A stretch of DNA of 64,000 nucleotides, taken from NCBI GenBank assembly GCA_049670505.1, contig JBATTK010000018.1, positions 1 through 64,000 of the forward strand. Reading direction: 5' to 3'. Positions 1-7,291 of the stretch are shown one piece after another (the first letter of the stretch is position 1; each line of letters starts with the position of its first letter). The notes under the pieces are model-generated. The model was not told where the DNA came from, did not search any database, and saw only the letters and a list, made by a program, of their open reading frames with translations. This DNA is from JBATTK01 sp049670505 (GTDB lineage Bacteria; Bacteroidota; Bacteroidia; Flavobacteriales; Flavobacteriaceae). Position numbers and translations under genes: made by a program.

Positions 1-158
1 GTATAGCCCAGCAGTATGAACTGTCCGGGGGTTCCATTATGAATGTGGTGCAGTTTGCCTCCTTAAAAGCATTAAATAGGTCGGAAAATTTAATTACGAC
101 CGAAGATGTCGTAAACGGCATTCGCAAAGAATTCAGAAAAGAAGGAAAGACCATTTAA
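1..158 (+). CDS. AAA+ ATPase, C-terminal fragment (eCIS-type)
   Basis: The window opens inside a reading frame that stays open from base 3 and stops with TAA at 156-158, leaving 52 C-terminal residues. They contain YELSGGSIMNVVQFAS and end in GIRKEFRKEGKTI. That pattern resembles the small helical lid of AAA+ ATPases (sensor-2 region followed by a short basic tail). Such an ATPase is a standard member of extracellular contractile injection system loci (Afp15-like), where it is thought to help assemble or terminate the particle. Walker motifs lie outside the window, so the family call rests on this tail and on the DUF4157 gene that starts 10 bases later. Other AAA+ proteins with similar lids are possible. 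Confidence 0.7.
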   Translation, partial: IAQQYELSGGSIMNVVQFASLKALNRSENLITTEDVVNGIRKEFRKEGKTI

Positions 159-168
159 AAGATTCCAT

Positions 169-2025
169 ATGAGCGCACATACCTATAAATCCGCTGAGAG
201 GCATATCGGCAATAGTTCCGTTAATAGCATCGTGCAAGCAAGGTTGCAAGTGGGTGCTGTGAACGATCCGCTTGAACAACAGGCGGATAAGGTCGCAGAT
301 CAGGTAATGCGTATGCCCGAGAACGAATTGGTGCAACGTAAATGTTCTGCATGCGAGGAGGAGGATAGAATTCAACGTAAACCACTGGCCGCATTTATTC
401 AAAAAAAGGGAGCGCGAGGCGGCTTGCAGGCCTCGGAATCGGTCTCAAACCGCATAAATGCTTCAAGGGGAAAAGGAAGTCCGCTTCCGAGTTCGACCAA
501 AAGTTTTATGGAGAGTCGTTATGGCTCTAATTTTTCCAATGTTAATATACATACGGGAAAGGAAGCTGTTCAAATGTCCCGGGAATTGGGGGCAAAAGCA
601 TTTACGGTGGGTAATGACATTTACTTTAATGCTTCACAATTTTCACCAAGTACCGGTGAAGGAAAACATTTATTGGCCCATGAGCTAACACATACGATAC
701 AGCAAAGTGACACTGGCAAGAGTATTCAGATGCAGCGAATCACCAGAAATCCAAATATCTATGAGACAACCCATGAAGGCGATCGTTATCGTGTGCGCCG
801 GGTCCGGATCCCAAGACAGCAACGAAGTTCCCGTACACATCCTCCCAGCGTAGGCTTTGATGCGGACCAGGACAATGTAACCCTCCAAATATCATGGTGC
901 CAAGGTACCCGTGGCCAAATTCAAATTGGCGCAAACCTAACTGGTCAGGCGTTGTCCCTTGCTCAGCAAATAGCTGGAATCATCACAAGAGGTGGTACTC
1001 CCGATGAGGTTCTTGAAGCACTTCGTAGTACTGATGTTACACCATTTGTGGAGACTGTTATTGCCCGATCAGGACAATGGCGTATCTTTTTAAGAGGAGA
1101 TATCACCGTGGGTGCCGACGGAGTTACCGCAGGTAGTGGACGAGTAGGGATACGACGTGGTCCGGTAGATCTAGAGGTTGCCGGAACCGGTGACGAGAAT
1201 GGAGGAAACGTTTCTGTCCAGGTAAGGGTTACACCGGGCCGTAGGGACGAGACATTTGATTGCCCTAGGCAGGTAACCGTAAGGCAAACCTATGTGAACC
1301 GATACATATGTGAACGGTTCCGGCCGGCGCATGAAGAGACAAGGACACGCACTGTTGAACGCGATGATGTTCAAACTAGATATGTTTACTTTGATTATGC
1401 GGAAGATGTTATAGACGAGACACGTAGCCAAGAAACATTGCATAGTATTGAGAATTTATTGTCCAACGGCTATAGGGTTACAAATGTAGAAGGGTTTACT
1501 TCTCCCGAAGGAACAGAATCACCCGGTCGCAGATTTATAGGTAATATAGAATTAGGGCAGAGAAGGGCAAATACCGCCCTTGCACGGCTGCAAGCTATTT
1601 GCCTTGCACGCAGTTCTAGCTTGATCAACATGCGTTCTTGTACGGATAATGCATTGGCCAATGTTACACCCATGGGTCAAAGTGAGTTATATGGGCATAT
1701 CCTTGATGAAAATAGCTCGCCGGTAGAATTGAGGGGGAATAATCTTGAAGAGCATGCCGTAACCCAGTTCAGGGAACAGGGCCAAGAATCCCCTCACCGC
1801 AGCGAATCGTTCTTGCAAAGTTTGGAAGGCCTGAGCACTGCTGAACAAGCCGATCGTATTTACCCTCTACTTCGCAGGGCTAAAATTACGTTTGTCAAAA
1901 GTATTTCTGAAGAAATTCCATTTCAAGAGGAGATACCTGCCGGATATGGGGAGGTAGCATGTCCGGAGGAACTTCTTACGGAGGCGCGGATCAATTTCAA
2001 TTTACAAGATGCATTTAGACAATAA
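169..2025 (+). CDS. DUF4157 (eCIS core) protein with OmpA-like C-terminal domain
   Basis: 618 aa, no signal peptide. Residues 25-80 form a leader with a CSAC cysteine pair (59-62) and the phrase RKPLAAFIQKKG. Residues 105-180 are the DUF4157 domain, with GAKAFTVGNDIYF and the zinc-protease-like HELTH at 171-175. Residues 190-400 are Arg-rich and unrecognised. Residues about 403-480 look OmpA-like: VYFDYAEDVID, then VEGFTSPEGTE, then GNIELGQRRANTALARL. The last 130 residues are unassigned. DUF4157 proteins are strongly associated with eCIS and other injection machines, where the domain is thought to mark or process cargo. The gene begins 10 bases after the AAA+ ATPase, so the two are probably cotranscribed. 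A role as particle-loaded effector or spike-associated protein is inference; the OmpA-like fold could instead bind peptidoglycan. Confidence 0.8.
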   Translation: MSAHTYKSAERHIGNSSVNSIVQARLQVGAVNDPLEQQADKVADQVMRMPENELVQRKCSACEEEDRIQRKPLAAFIQKKGARGGLQASESVSNRINASRGKGSPLPSSTKSFMESRYGSNFSNVNIHTGKEAVQMSRELGAKAFTVGNDIYFNASQFSPSTGEGKHLLAHELTHTIQQSDTGKSIQMQRITRNPNIYETTHEGDRYRVRRVRIPRQQRSSRTHPPSVGFDADQDNVTLQISWCQGTRGQIQIGANLTGQALSLAQQIAGIITRGGTPDEVLEALRSTDVTPFVETVIARSGQWRIFLRGDITVGADGVTAGSGRVGIRRGPVDLEVAGTGDENGGNVSVQVRVTPGRRDETFDCPRQVTVRQTYVNRYICERFRPAHEETRTRTVERDDVQTRYVYFDYAEDVIDETRSQETLHSIENLLSNGYRVTNVEGFTSPEGTESPGRRFIGNIELGQRRANTALARLQAICLARSSSLINMRSCTDNALANVTPMGQSELYGHILDENSSPVELRGNNLEEHAVTQFREQGQESPHRSESFLQSLEGLSTAEQADRIYPLLRRAKITFVKSISEEIPFQEEIPAGYGEVACPEELLTEARINFNLQDAFRQ

Positions 2026-2174
2026 TGAAAAAGCGAGTACATCTTAACAATAGTTCAGAAGGATATGCTATACGCTGAAATGAAGTACTATGAAGTATCT
2101 AGGAGGGATAAAAAATAACAATTGCAGCTTTTCTACTGAATAGAAAATCGGATTTAATCTTAACTCAAAATTAC

Positions 2175-4484
2175 ATGGCAGAACGTCAATCCAAAATAGA
2201 AAATAGTAGTTCCGCCACTGTGCCCGAGATTACGCATCAAGGTAACCCGGAGGCAATTAAAAAACGAATTGATCCTGGTTTTAGAAATCTACCCATTCAA
2301 CGAAAGCTTTCAATTGGAGCCGTGGATGATCCCCTGGAGCATGAGGCCGATGCTGTTGCCGACATGGTAATGCGGATGCCAGCCCAAACATTCATTCAAA
2401 GAAAATGCTCTGCTTGCGAAGAAGAGGATAGAATAAATCGCAAACCTTTAGCTTCCTTTATCCAAAAAAAAGGAACGCAAGGAGGCATGTTGGCCTCGGA
2501 ATCGGTTTCAAATCGTATAAATGACTCCAGAGGAAATGGGCATGCGCTACCAGGTTCCACAAAGAATTTTATGGAAACCCATTTTGGGACGGACTTCTCC
2601 GGAGTAAAAATCCACACAGGCGAAGAATCTACTCAAATGTCTCAGGAATTGGGCGCAAAAGCATTTACGGTCGGTAATGACATCTACTTTAATTCCGGAC
2701 AATATGCTCCCGGCACAACCGAAGGAAATCGTTTATTGGCACATGAATTGGCGCATACGGTGCAACAGGCGAATACTTTTTCCATAAGACGGCAGGCTCT
2801 CGTTCCGCAAAGAAGCGCCGAACAGCAAATAGCCACTACACTACGTAATGCAGCTTCCGGATGGGGTACCGATGAATCAGCTATTTTTAATGCGCTGACA
2901 GGAAGAACGACAGTGGAAATTACAGCTATTGAAGCAGCATATCTTTCTTTGTCCGGAGGTGAAACACTTGAAACGATGTTGCGTGACGAGTTGTCGGGAA
3001 ATGACCTTTCAAGGGCATTGTCGCTTTTAAGAGGTGAGACACCATCTACTGAAATAGCCCGAACATTATGGAATGCAATGCGGGGATGGGGTACCGATGA
3101 ATCAGCTATCTACGCTGCCATAGCTGGGCGCACTGCAGCACAATGGACAGCGATACAGGGAGCGTACAGACAGATGACAGGTAGTAACCTGCTTACAGAA
3201 ATAAGGGATGAATTGACCGATGATGAGTGGACTTATCTTCAAACACTTTTACCCGGCGCCGTGGGAGGGGCCGTTACCGATGAAGATCGTGCCACGGTAA
3301 TTGCCAACCAACTTGAAGCGGCGATGCAGGGATGGGGTACGGATGAATCGGCTATTTATGCAGCGCTTACCGGCCATACGGAAGCAGAATTGAGAGAGAT
3401 TGAACGAAGATATCGTCTTATTACGGGGCGTGAACTCCATATTGATCTCAGGGACGAACTCACCGATCGTGAATATGAACGCGCACAAAATTTACTTCAT
3501 CCTTTGGGATTGCCGGAAAAAATTGCAAGAAGTCTGCACAAGGCGGTTGATGGGCTAGGGACTAGGGAAGCTGAAATTATTGCCATCCTTCAGGGACGTT
3601 CTTCTGCCGAAATAACCCAGATAAGCACCGCCTACCTAAGATTGTATCATGAATCCTTAAACGAACGTCTGGAAGATGAGTTGGGCGGTTCCGATTGGCT
3701 TGAAACATCTATTTTGTTAAGCGGAAGAGTACCTAATGTACTTGAAGAAGTTCTTATTTCAACCATGGGTCGAGGTACGGATGAAGAAAGGCTATTGGCC
3801 GCACTTGATTCTCTTGGAATGGACCTCACGCTTATTTCTCTTTTAAAACAGGAATATCTGGCCCGTACAGGCCACAGACTCCGTACGGTCCTGATAAGTG
3901 AACTCAGCCGATCAGATCTCACCCGGGCATTGCTACTGATAAGGGATAATCCGTTAGAGGAAACAGCTAATGAAATGACCTCCCTTGTCGGGGCGCGGGC
4001 CGCATGGACACCTTCGGGGCCTACAGGCAGTGTGGGGGCAACTTCAGGGAATGATTTTGCCGATTGGGCAAGTGCCGCCAGTGAAAGTACAGCACCTGAA
4101 GTATTACCGTCCACCACAATCAATTGCTGGGAAATGGTATTGCTTTCTGCTTACAGGGCCGGCGTCTTATCCTGGAATTGGATCCACAACCTGTATGTAA
4201 ATGTCCAAATGAGTGACTGGCCAGATACGATGAGCAGCAGCAGAACGCCCTATAGTCCTGGGGATTTGATAACAAGGGGCTACTTGGTATTCTTTGATGG
4301 TGTTGCACACGTAGCGCTTGCAACCGGTAATCCCGATGAAGTATTGACTTTCTGGCCGCCACCTGACTTTGCGCCCGATGCCTACACCTGGGGAACGGTC
4401 GATGAAGTGAAAATCAGAAGTCTTAGTTCATTAATCACCTATATGGGGGCACCAGCCGTTGAATATGGCGCACCCTCTTGGTAA
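2175..4484 (+). CDS. DUF4157 protein with five annexin-like repeats and a C-terminal Cys/His hydrolase-like domain
   Basis: 769 aa, no signal peptide. Residues 35-105 are the shared leader, with CSAC at 78-81. DUF4157 spans about 125-200, with HELAH at 190-194. Residues about 218-592 contain five repeats of 70-80 residues. The annexin type II calcium-loop pattern GxGTDE appears at 229, 304 and 386 (each GWGTDE), degenerate at 460 (GLGTRE) and at 532 (GRGTDE). Each repeat has an acidic DEL-type cap about 40 residues later. Residues about 625-769 form another domain, with Cys651 in TINCWEMVLLSAYRAG and His712 in GVAHVALATGN, suggesting a papain-like NlpC/P60 or CHAP-type hydrolase. Annexin repeats bind acidic membranes with calcium in eukaryotes. 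A membrane-targeted eCIS effector is inference. Confidence 0.85.
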   Translation: MAERQSKIENSSSATVPEITHQGNPEAIKKRIDPGFRNLPIQRKLSIGAVDDPLEHEADAVADMVMRMPAQTFIQRKCSACEEEDRINRKPLASFIQKKGTQGGMLASESVSNRINDSRGNGHALPGSTKNFMETHFGTDFSGVKIHTGEESTQMSQELGAKAFTVGNDIYFNSGQYAPGTTEGNRLLAHELAHTVQQANTFSIRRQALVPQRSAEQQIATTLRNAASGWGTDESAIFNALTGRTTVEITAIEAAYLSLSGGETLETMLRDELSGNDLSRALSLLRGETPSTEIARTLWNAMRGWGTDESAIYAAIAGRTAAQWTAIQGAYRQMTGSNLLTEIRDELTDDEWTYLQTLLPGAVGGAVTDEDRATVIANQLEAAMQGWGTDESAIYAALTGHTEAELREIERRYRLITGRELHIDLRDELTDREYERAQNLLHPLGLPEKIARSLHKAVDGLGTREAEIIAILQGRSSAEITQISTAYLRLYHESLNERLEDELGGSDWLETSILLSGRVPNVLEEVLISTMGRGTDEERLLAALDSLGMDLTLISLLKQEYLARTGHRLRTVLISELSRSDLTRALLLIRDNPLEETANEMTSLVGARAAWTPSGPTGSVGATSGNDFADWASAASESTAPEVLPSTTINCWEMVLLSAYRAGVLSWNWIHNLYVNVQMSDWPDTMSSSRTPYSPGDLITRGYLVFFDGVAHVALATGNPDEVLTFWPPPDFAPDAYTWGTVDEVKIRSLSSLITYMGAPAVEYGAPSW

Positions 4485-4569
4485 ATATTTAGAACGGTTT
4501 AGTAATAAGAACAATAATTATCTTATCAGTACGGTAAGATTTAATTCTGGAAACTGTAAATTGAACAAC

Positions 4570-4896
4570 ATGAAAAATGAAATCAAAAATTCTGAACTAG
4601 TGCTCAGGGTACAAGTTGTTTCTTACATGCTTGTCGGGTATGGAGATGTATTTACATGTAATGTTACAGATTTGATAAAAGGCGTATTGCCGGATAAACA
4701 AATCCGAATCGTTGTTTTGCCAGGGAATAAAGAACAGTACGATCTTTCGGAATCCGAATTGCAAGGATCATTTGAAATTGGATTTGTAAAAAAAAGTATT
4801 GACGAACCTTATTCAATTATGCCGATCAATGGATTTGTAGATACTGACCGTAACTCCTGGGTAATCACGTTTACCCGAAAGGTTATTTCAAGATAA
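4570..4896 (+). CDS. hypothetical protein following the annexin-like effector
   Basis: I do not recognise this 108-aa protein. The frame is open from 4459 but only through a TTG overlapping the previous gene. I prefer the ATG at 4570, because the bases just before it (CTGGAAACTGTAAATTGA) are nearly repeated just before the small ORF at 7028. The product has no signal peptide or transmembrane segment. It starts with a short predicted strand region (ELVLRVQVVSYMLVGYGDVF) and is probably a compact beta-rich protein. Lying directly behind an effector gene on the same strand, it could be an immunity protein or loading chaperone, but nothing in the sequence proves that. The start is uncertain. Confidence 0.5.
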   Translation: MKNEIKNSELVLRVQVVSYMLVGYGDVFTCNVTDLIKGVLPDKQIRIVVLPGNKEQYDLSESELQGSFEIGFVKKSIDEPYSIMPINGFVDTDRNSWVITFTRKVISR

Positions 4897-4956
4897 TGTG
4901 CCTATCCTTATAATCTCCGGCCAGTTTCTACAGATAAGAAATTTAACCGGTACTAA

Positions 4957-6981
4957 ATGAAAAAACAATTTTATTTGTCGGATCATACTACCATATCATC
5001 CCAAGCGCCGACTGCATTGACCGAAGCAGGTAAAGATGTAATGCATCATAATGAATTGGAGGCTACTAAAAAACCATCTGAAATCGGTTTTAGAAACCTG
5101 CCCCTGCAGCTCAAACGCACTGTAGGCGTTACCGATGACCCTATGAAAAAAGAGTCGGACGTATTGGCGCAAAGGATTATGCGTATGCCTGACAAGACTT
5201 TTATACAAAGAAAGTGTACTTCTTGTGAGGAGGAAAACGAGATACAGCGAAAACCGTTGGCCCCATTCATTCAGAAGAAAGGCACTATGGGTGCTACAGT
5301 AGCCTCACCTTCAGTGTCCGCCGGTATCGCGTCTTCCAAAGGAAAGGGAAGCGGACTGCCCAAACGGACCAAAAGTTTTATGGAGAGTCGTTTTGGCTCT
5401 AATTTTTCCAATGTTAATATACACACGGGAAAGGAGGCTGTTCAAATGTCCCGGGAACTTGGAGCAAAAGCATTTACGGTCGGTAATGATATCTACTTTA
5501 ACTCGGGCCAATACACTCCGGAAACTTCTCAAGGAAAACACTTATTGGCACATGAGTTGACGCATACCCTGCAGCAAAGCCAAAGATCAGGCCAAAAAAT
5601 ACAAAGACAAGCTGCGCCTCGGGAAACAACCTCGGAGAGCATTCGACCAATACTGCAAGGACAAGCGGCAAGAAGTTCTAATACGGGAAGCCCTCCTGCA
5701 GCAATTGACCGAGGGGTAAATCCCTCAATCTGTTTCCCTCCTACCTGTACAATGGTTCGGGCATTCCGTAGTTCCCCTCCCCGCTCACAAAATGATTTGT
5801 TTGCAATTGCCGACAATTTTAGCCAAACGCTCATGTTATGTATGCAAGGACATGCTGCAGCTTCCCCAGCCTCGCATGCTGTAGATATCCACACCGCGGC
5901 CGTAGAAGAACTTAACCGAAATGTTCAGGATTTGAAACTTTGGTTTTCCCAAGAATCTAATACAATGACCAATCGCCGTGAATTCATTAATCGCCTCGCC
6001 CACCTTTGCCAACTTACTGCCAAAGAGGTAAATGTGGAATTTCACTTTAACGTGATTTTTGAAAACCCCATTGGAGAACCGGTATGGGCGCAAAGGTTAG
6101 ATGGGTGGGACAGAATTTTTGAAATCCTTTCACAGCTTCCTGAATGGACTTTGTGGAATTTGGAGAATACTTTTCGAATGCGTCGCGAGGATTGTCATAC
6201 GGATGGTGGATTTTGTGATACCAGAATTGGAGGTATTACTGAAATGGACCAAAATCAAGTGAGGATTTTTAATAGTGGAATGCGCAGAAATCCATTTGGT
6301 CGTTCTACAAGTTTGAATTTGCCCGGTGATTATCAAACGATTATTCACGAAATTGGTCATGTGGTCGACCATGGATTGAGCCCCTCGGATAGAACCCACT
6401 TTTTCAATAGCATTATGGATTGGAAGGACTACCCGTGGCATTGGATCAACAATCCTAGTGGAATTGACCCTACCTGTGATAGCAGTAGAACCGGATTGAG
6501 CAGAGAGAGGTGTACAATCTGCACGGATATACAAATGCTGAACGCAGACGGTACTTGCAATGATACCCAATTGGATACATGGTTACTATCGATGACACCT
6601 GGGACTTCGGCAGACTTAAATGGTCGCAAGTGGTGGAGACCAGGAGGCATAAATCAACATCATATTCAATCGGTACCCATTGCAAATCTTCCTACCGGCA
6701 TAGTATTTGAATATGCGAATACCGCTAAAGGAGAATATTTTGCCGAACTATACGCATTGGCGATTCTCCGTCCCGAATTTCTGGACAATGCCCTTCCCCA
6801 AGAACAATCGGCCTGGCTGCGTAGGATTGTCTTCCAAATTCCAGATCACAACACTTTACAAAGAATGGTAAGTCTGCCCGAACCACAACAGACCCAATTT
6901 CTAGTTCGCGTACAAAAACTGTACACCTGGGAGCAAATCAACGCTTTAATTCGGTTCTTGCTAAATTCAAATGTCGCTTAG
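4957..6981 (+). CDS. DUF4157 protein with a second, C-terminal zincin peptidase domain
   Basis: 674 aa, no signal peptide. The shared leader has CTSC at 87-90 and RKPLAPFIQKKG after it. DUF4157 spans about 135-208, with HELTH at 199-203. A Pro/Ser-rich linker covers about 210-270. The C-terminal half carries a second zinc motif, HEIGHVVDHG, at 464-473. A later GEYFAELYAL at 592-601 could supply the glutamate third ligand (Glu597), a layout like gluzincin toxins such as the anthrax lethal factor family. Several Cys pairs (CHTDGGFC at 413-420, CTICTD at 519-524) could form extra metal or disulfide sites. The DUF4157 coding stretch is almost identical in DNA to that of the first effector. An injected metalloprotease toxin is the natural reading, but it is inference. 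Confidence 0.8.
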   Translation: MKKQFYLSDHTTISSQAPTALTEAGKDVMHHNELEATKKPSEIGFRNLPLQLKRTVGVTDDPMKKESDVLAQRIMRMPDKTFIQRKCTSCEEENEIQRKPLAPFIQKKGTMGATVASPSVSAGIASSKGKGSGLPKRTKSFMESRFGSNFSNVNIHTGKEAVQMSRELGAKAFTVGNDIYFNSGQYTPETSQGKHLLAHELTHTLQQSQRSGQKIQRQAAPRETTSESIRPILQGQAARSSNTGSPPAAIDRGVNPSICFPPTCTMVRAFRSSPPRSQNDLFAIADNFSQTLMLCMQGHAAASPASHAVDIHTAAVEELNRNVQDLKLWFSQESNTMTNRREFINRLAHLCQLTAKEVNVEFHFNVIFENPIGEPVWAQRLDGWDRIFEILSQLPEWTLWNLENTFRMRREDCHTDGGFCDTRIGGITEMDQNQVRIFNSGMRRNPFGRSTSLNLPGDYQTIIHEIGHVVDHGLSPSDRTHFFNSIMDWKDYPWHWINNPSGIDPTCDSSRTGLSRERCTICTDIQMLNADGTCNDTQLDTWLLSMTPGTSADLNGRKWWRPGGINQHHIQSVPIANLPTGIVFEYANTAKGEYFAELYALAILRPEFLDNALPQEQSAWLRRIVFQIPDHNTLQRMVSLPEPQQTQFLVRVQKLYTWEQINALIRFLLNSNVA

Positions 6982-7027
6982 AAAAAAAGATGTTCTCATT
7001 TCATTCAACCTGGTTAACTGTAAATTA

Positions 7028-7216
7028 ATGGTCTTAAGATCTATAATAATACAACCCGAAAATATTTCGTGTATCATCGAAAATGGTAATCGGCATACAG
7101 TTTTGGAAGCATTCCATAGTTTTATCGACCATGCGGAAACCGCGTCATGGTTGAATGGATTTGCCGGTCGATCGGACCATGATATCGATGCTGTAATAGC
7201 CGGGGCGATAACCTAA
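7028..7216 (+). CDS. small hypothetical ORF after the zincin effector
   Basis: This open frame gives 62 aa from the ATG at 7028; an upstream ATG at 6971 would overlap the previous stop by 11 bases. The bases just before 7028 (CTGGTTAACTGTAAATTA) closely match those before the start at 4570, which supports both starts. The product has no membrane segment and no family I recognise. It ends just before a strong hairpin terminator, so it would be the last gene of the effector run. It could be an immunity or chaperone protein, or not a gene at all. Confidence 0.35.
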   Translation: MVLRSIIIQPENISCIIENGNRHTVLEAFHSFIDHAETASWLNGFAGRSDHDIDAVIAGAIT

Positions 7217-7247
7217 GCCGGCCGACGTTCGATATGGGAATTATAGA

Positions 7248-7284
7248 AATATGACCAAAGGCAATGGTCATATTCCTTTTTCTC
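7248..7284 (+). terminator. intrinsic terminator of the effector cassette
   Basis: AATATGACC at 7248-7256 and GGTCATATT at 7266-7274 form a perfect 9-bp stem with a 9-base loop, followed by CCTTTTTCTC. It sits between the end of the plus-strand effector run and the stop of the convergent protease gene at 7292. Confidence 0.7.
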
Positions 7285-7291
7285 TTGAGTA

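Noticed and set aside
3647..4123. 158-residue open frame on the minus strand inside the annexin-like gene
   Set aside because: It lies wholly antisense to a gene with strong repeated motifs. Its translation is low in recognisable features, as expected of a shadow frame.
169..5502. Repeated DUF4157 coding segments considered as a CRISPR or tandem-repeat array
   Set aside because: The copies are 2-5 kb apart, lie within long genes and encode a conserved domain. No short regular repeat-spacer pattern exists.
5529..6570. Overlapping minus-strand frames within the zincin effector gene
   Set aside because: They mirror the GC pattern of the real gene, contain no motif and have no promoter or ribosome site of their own.
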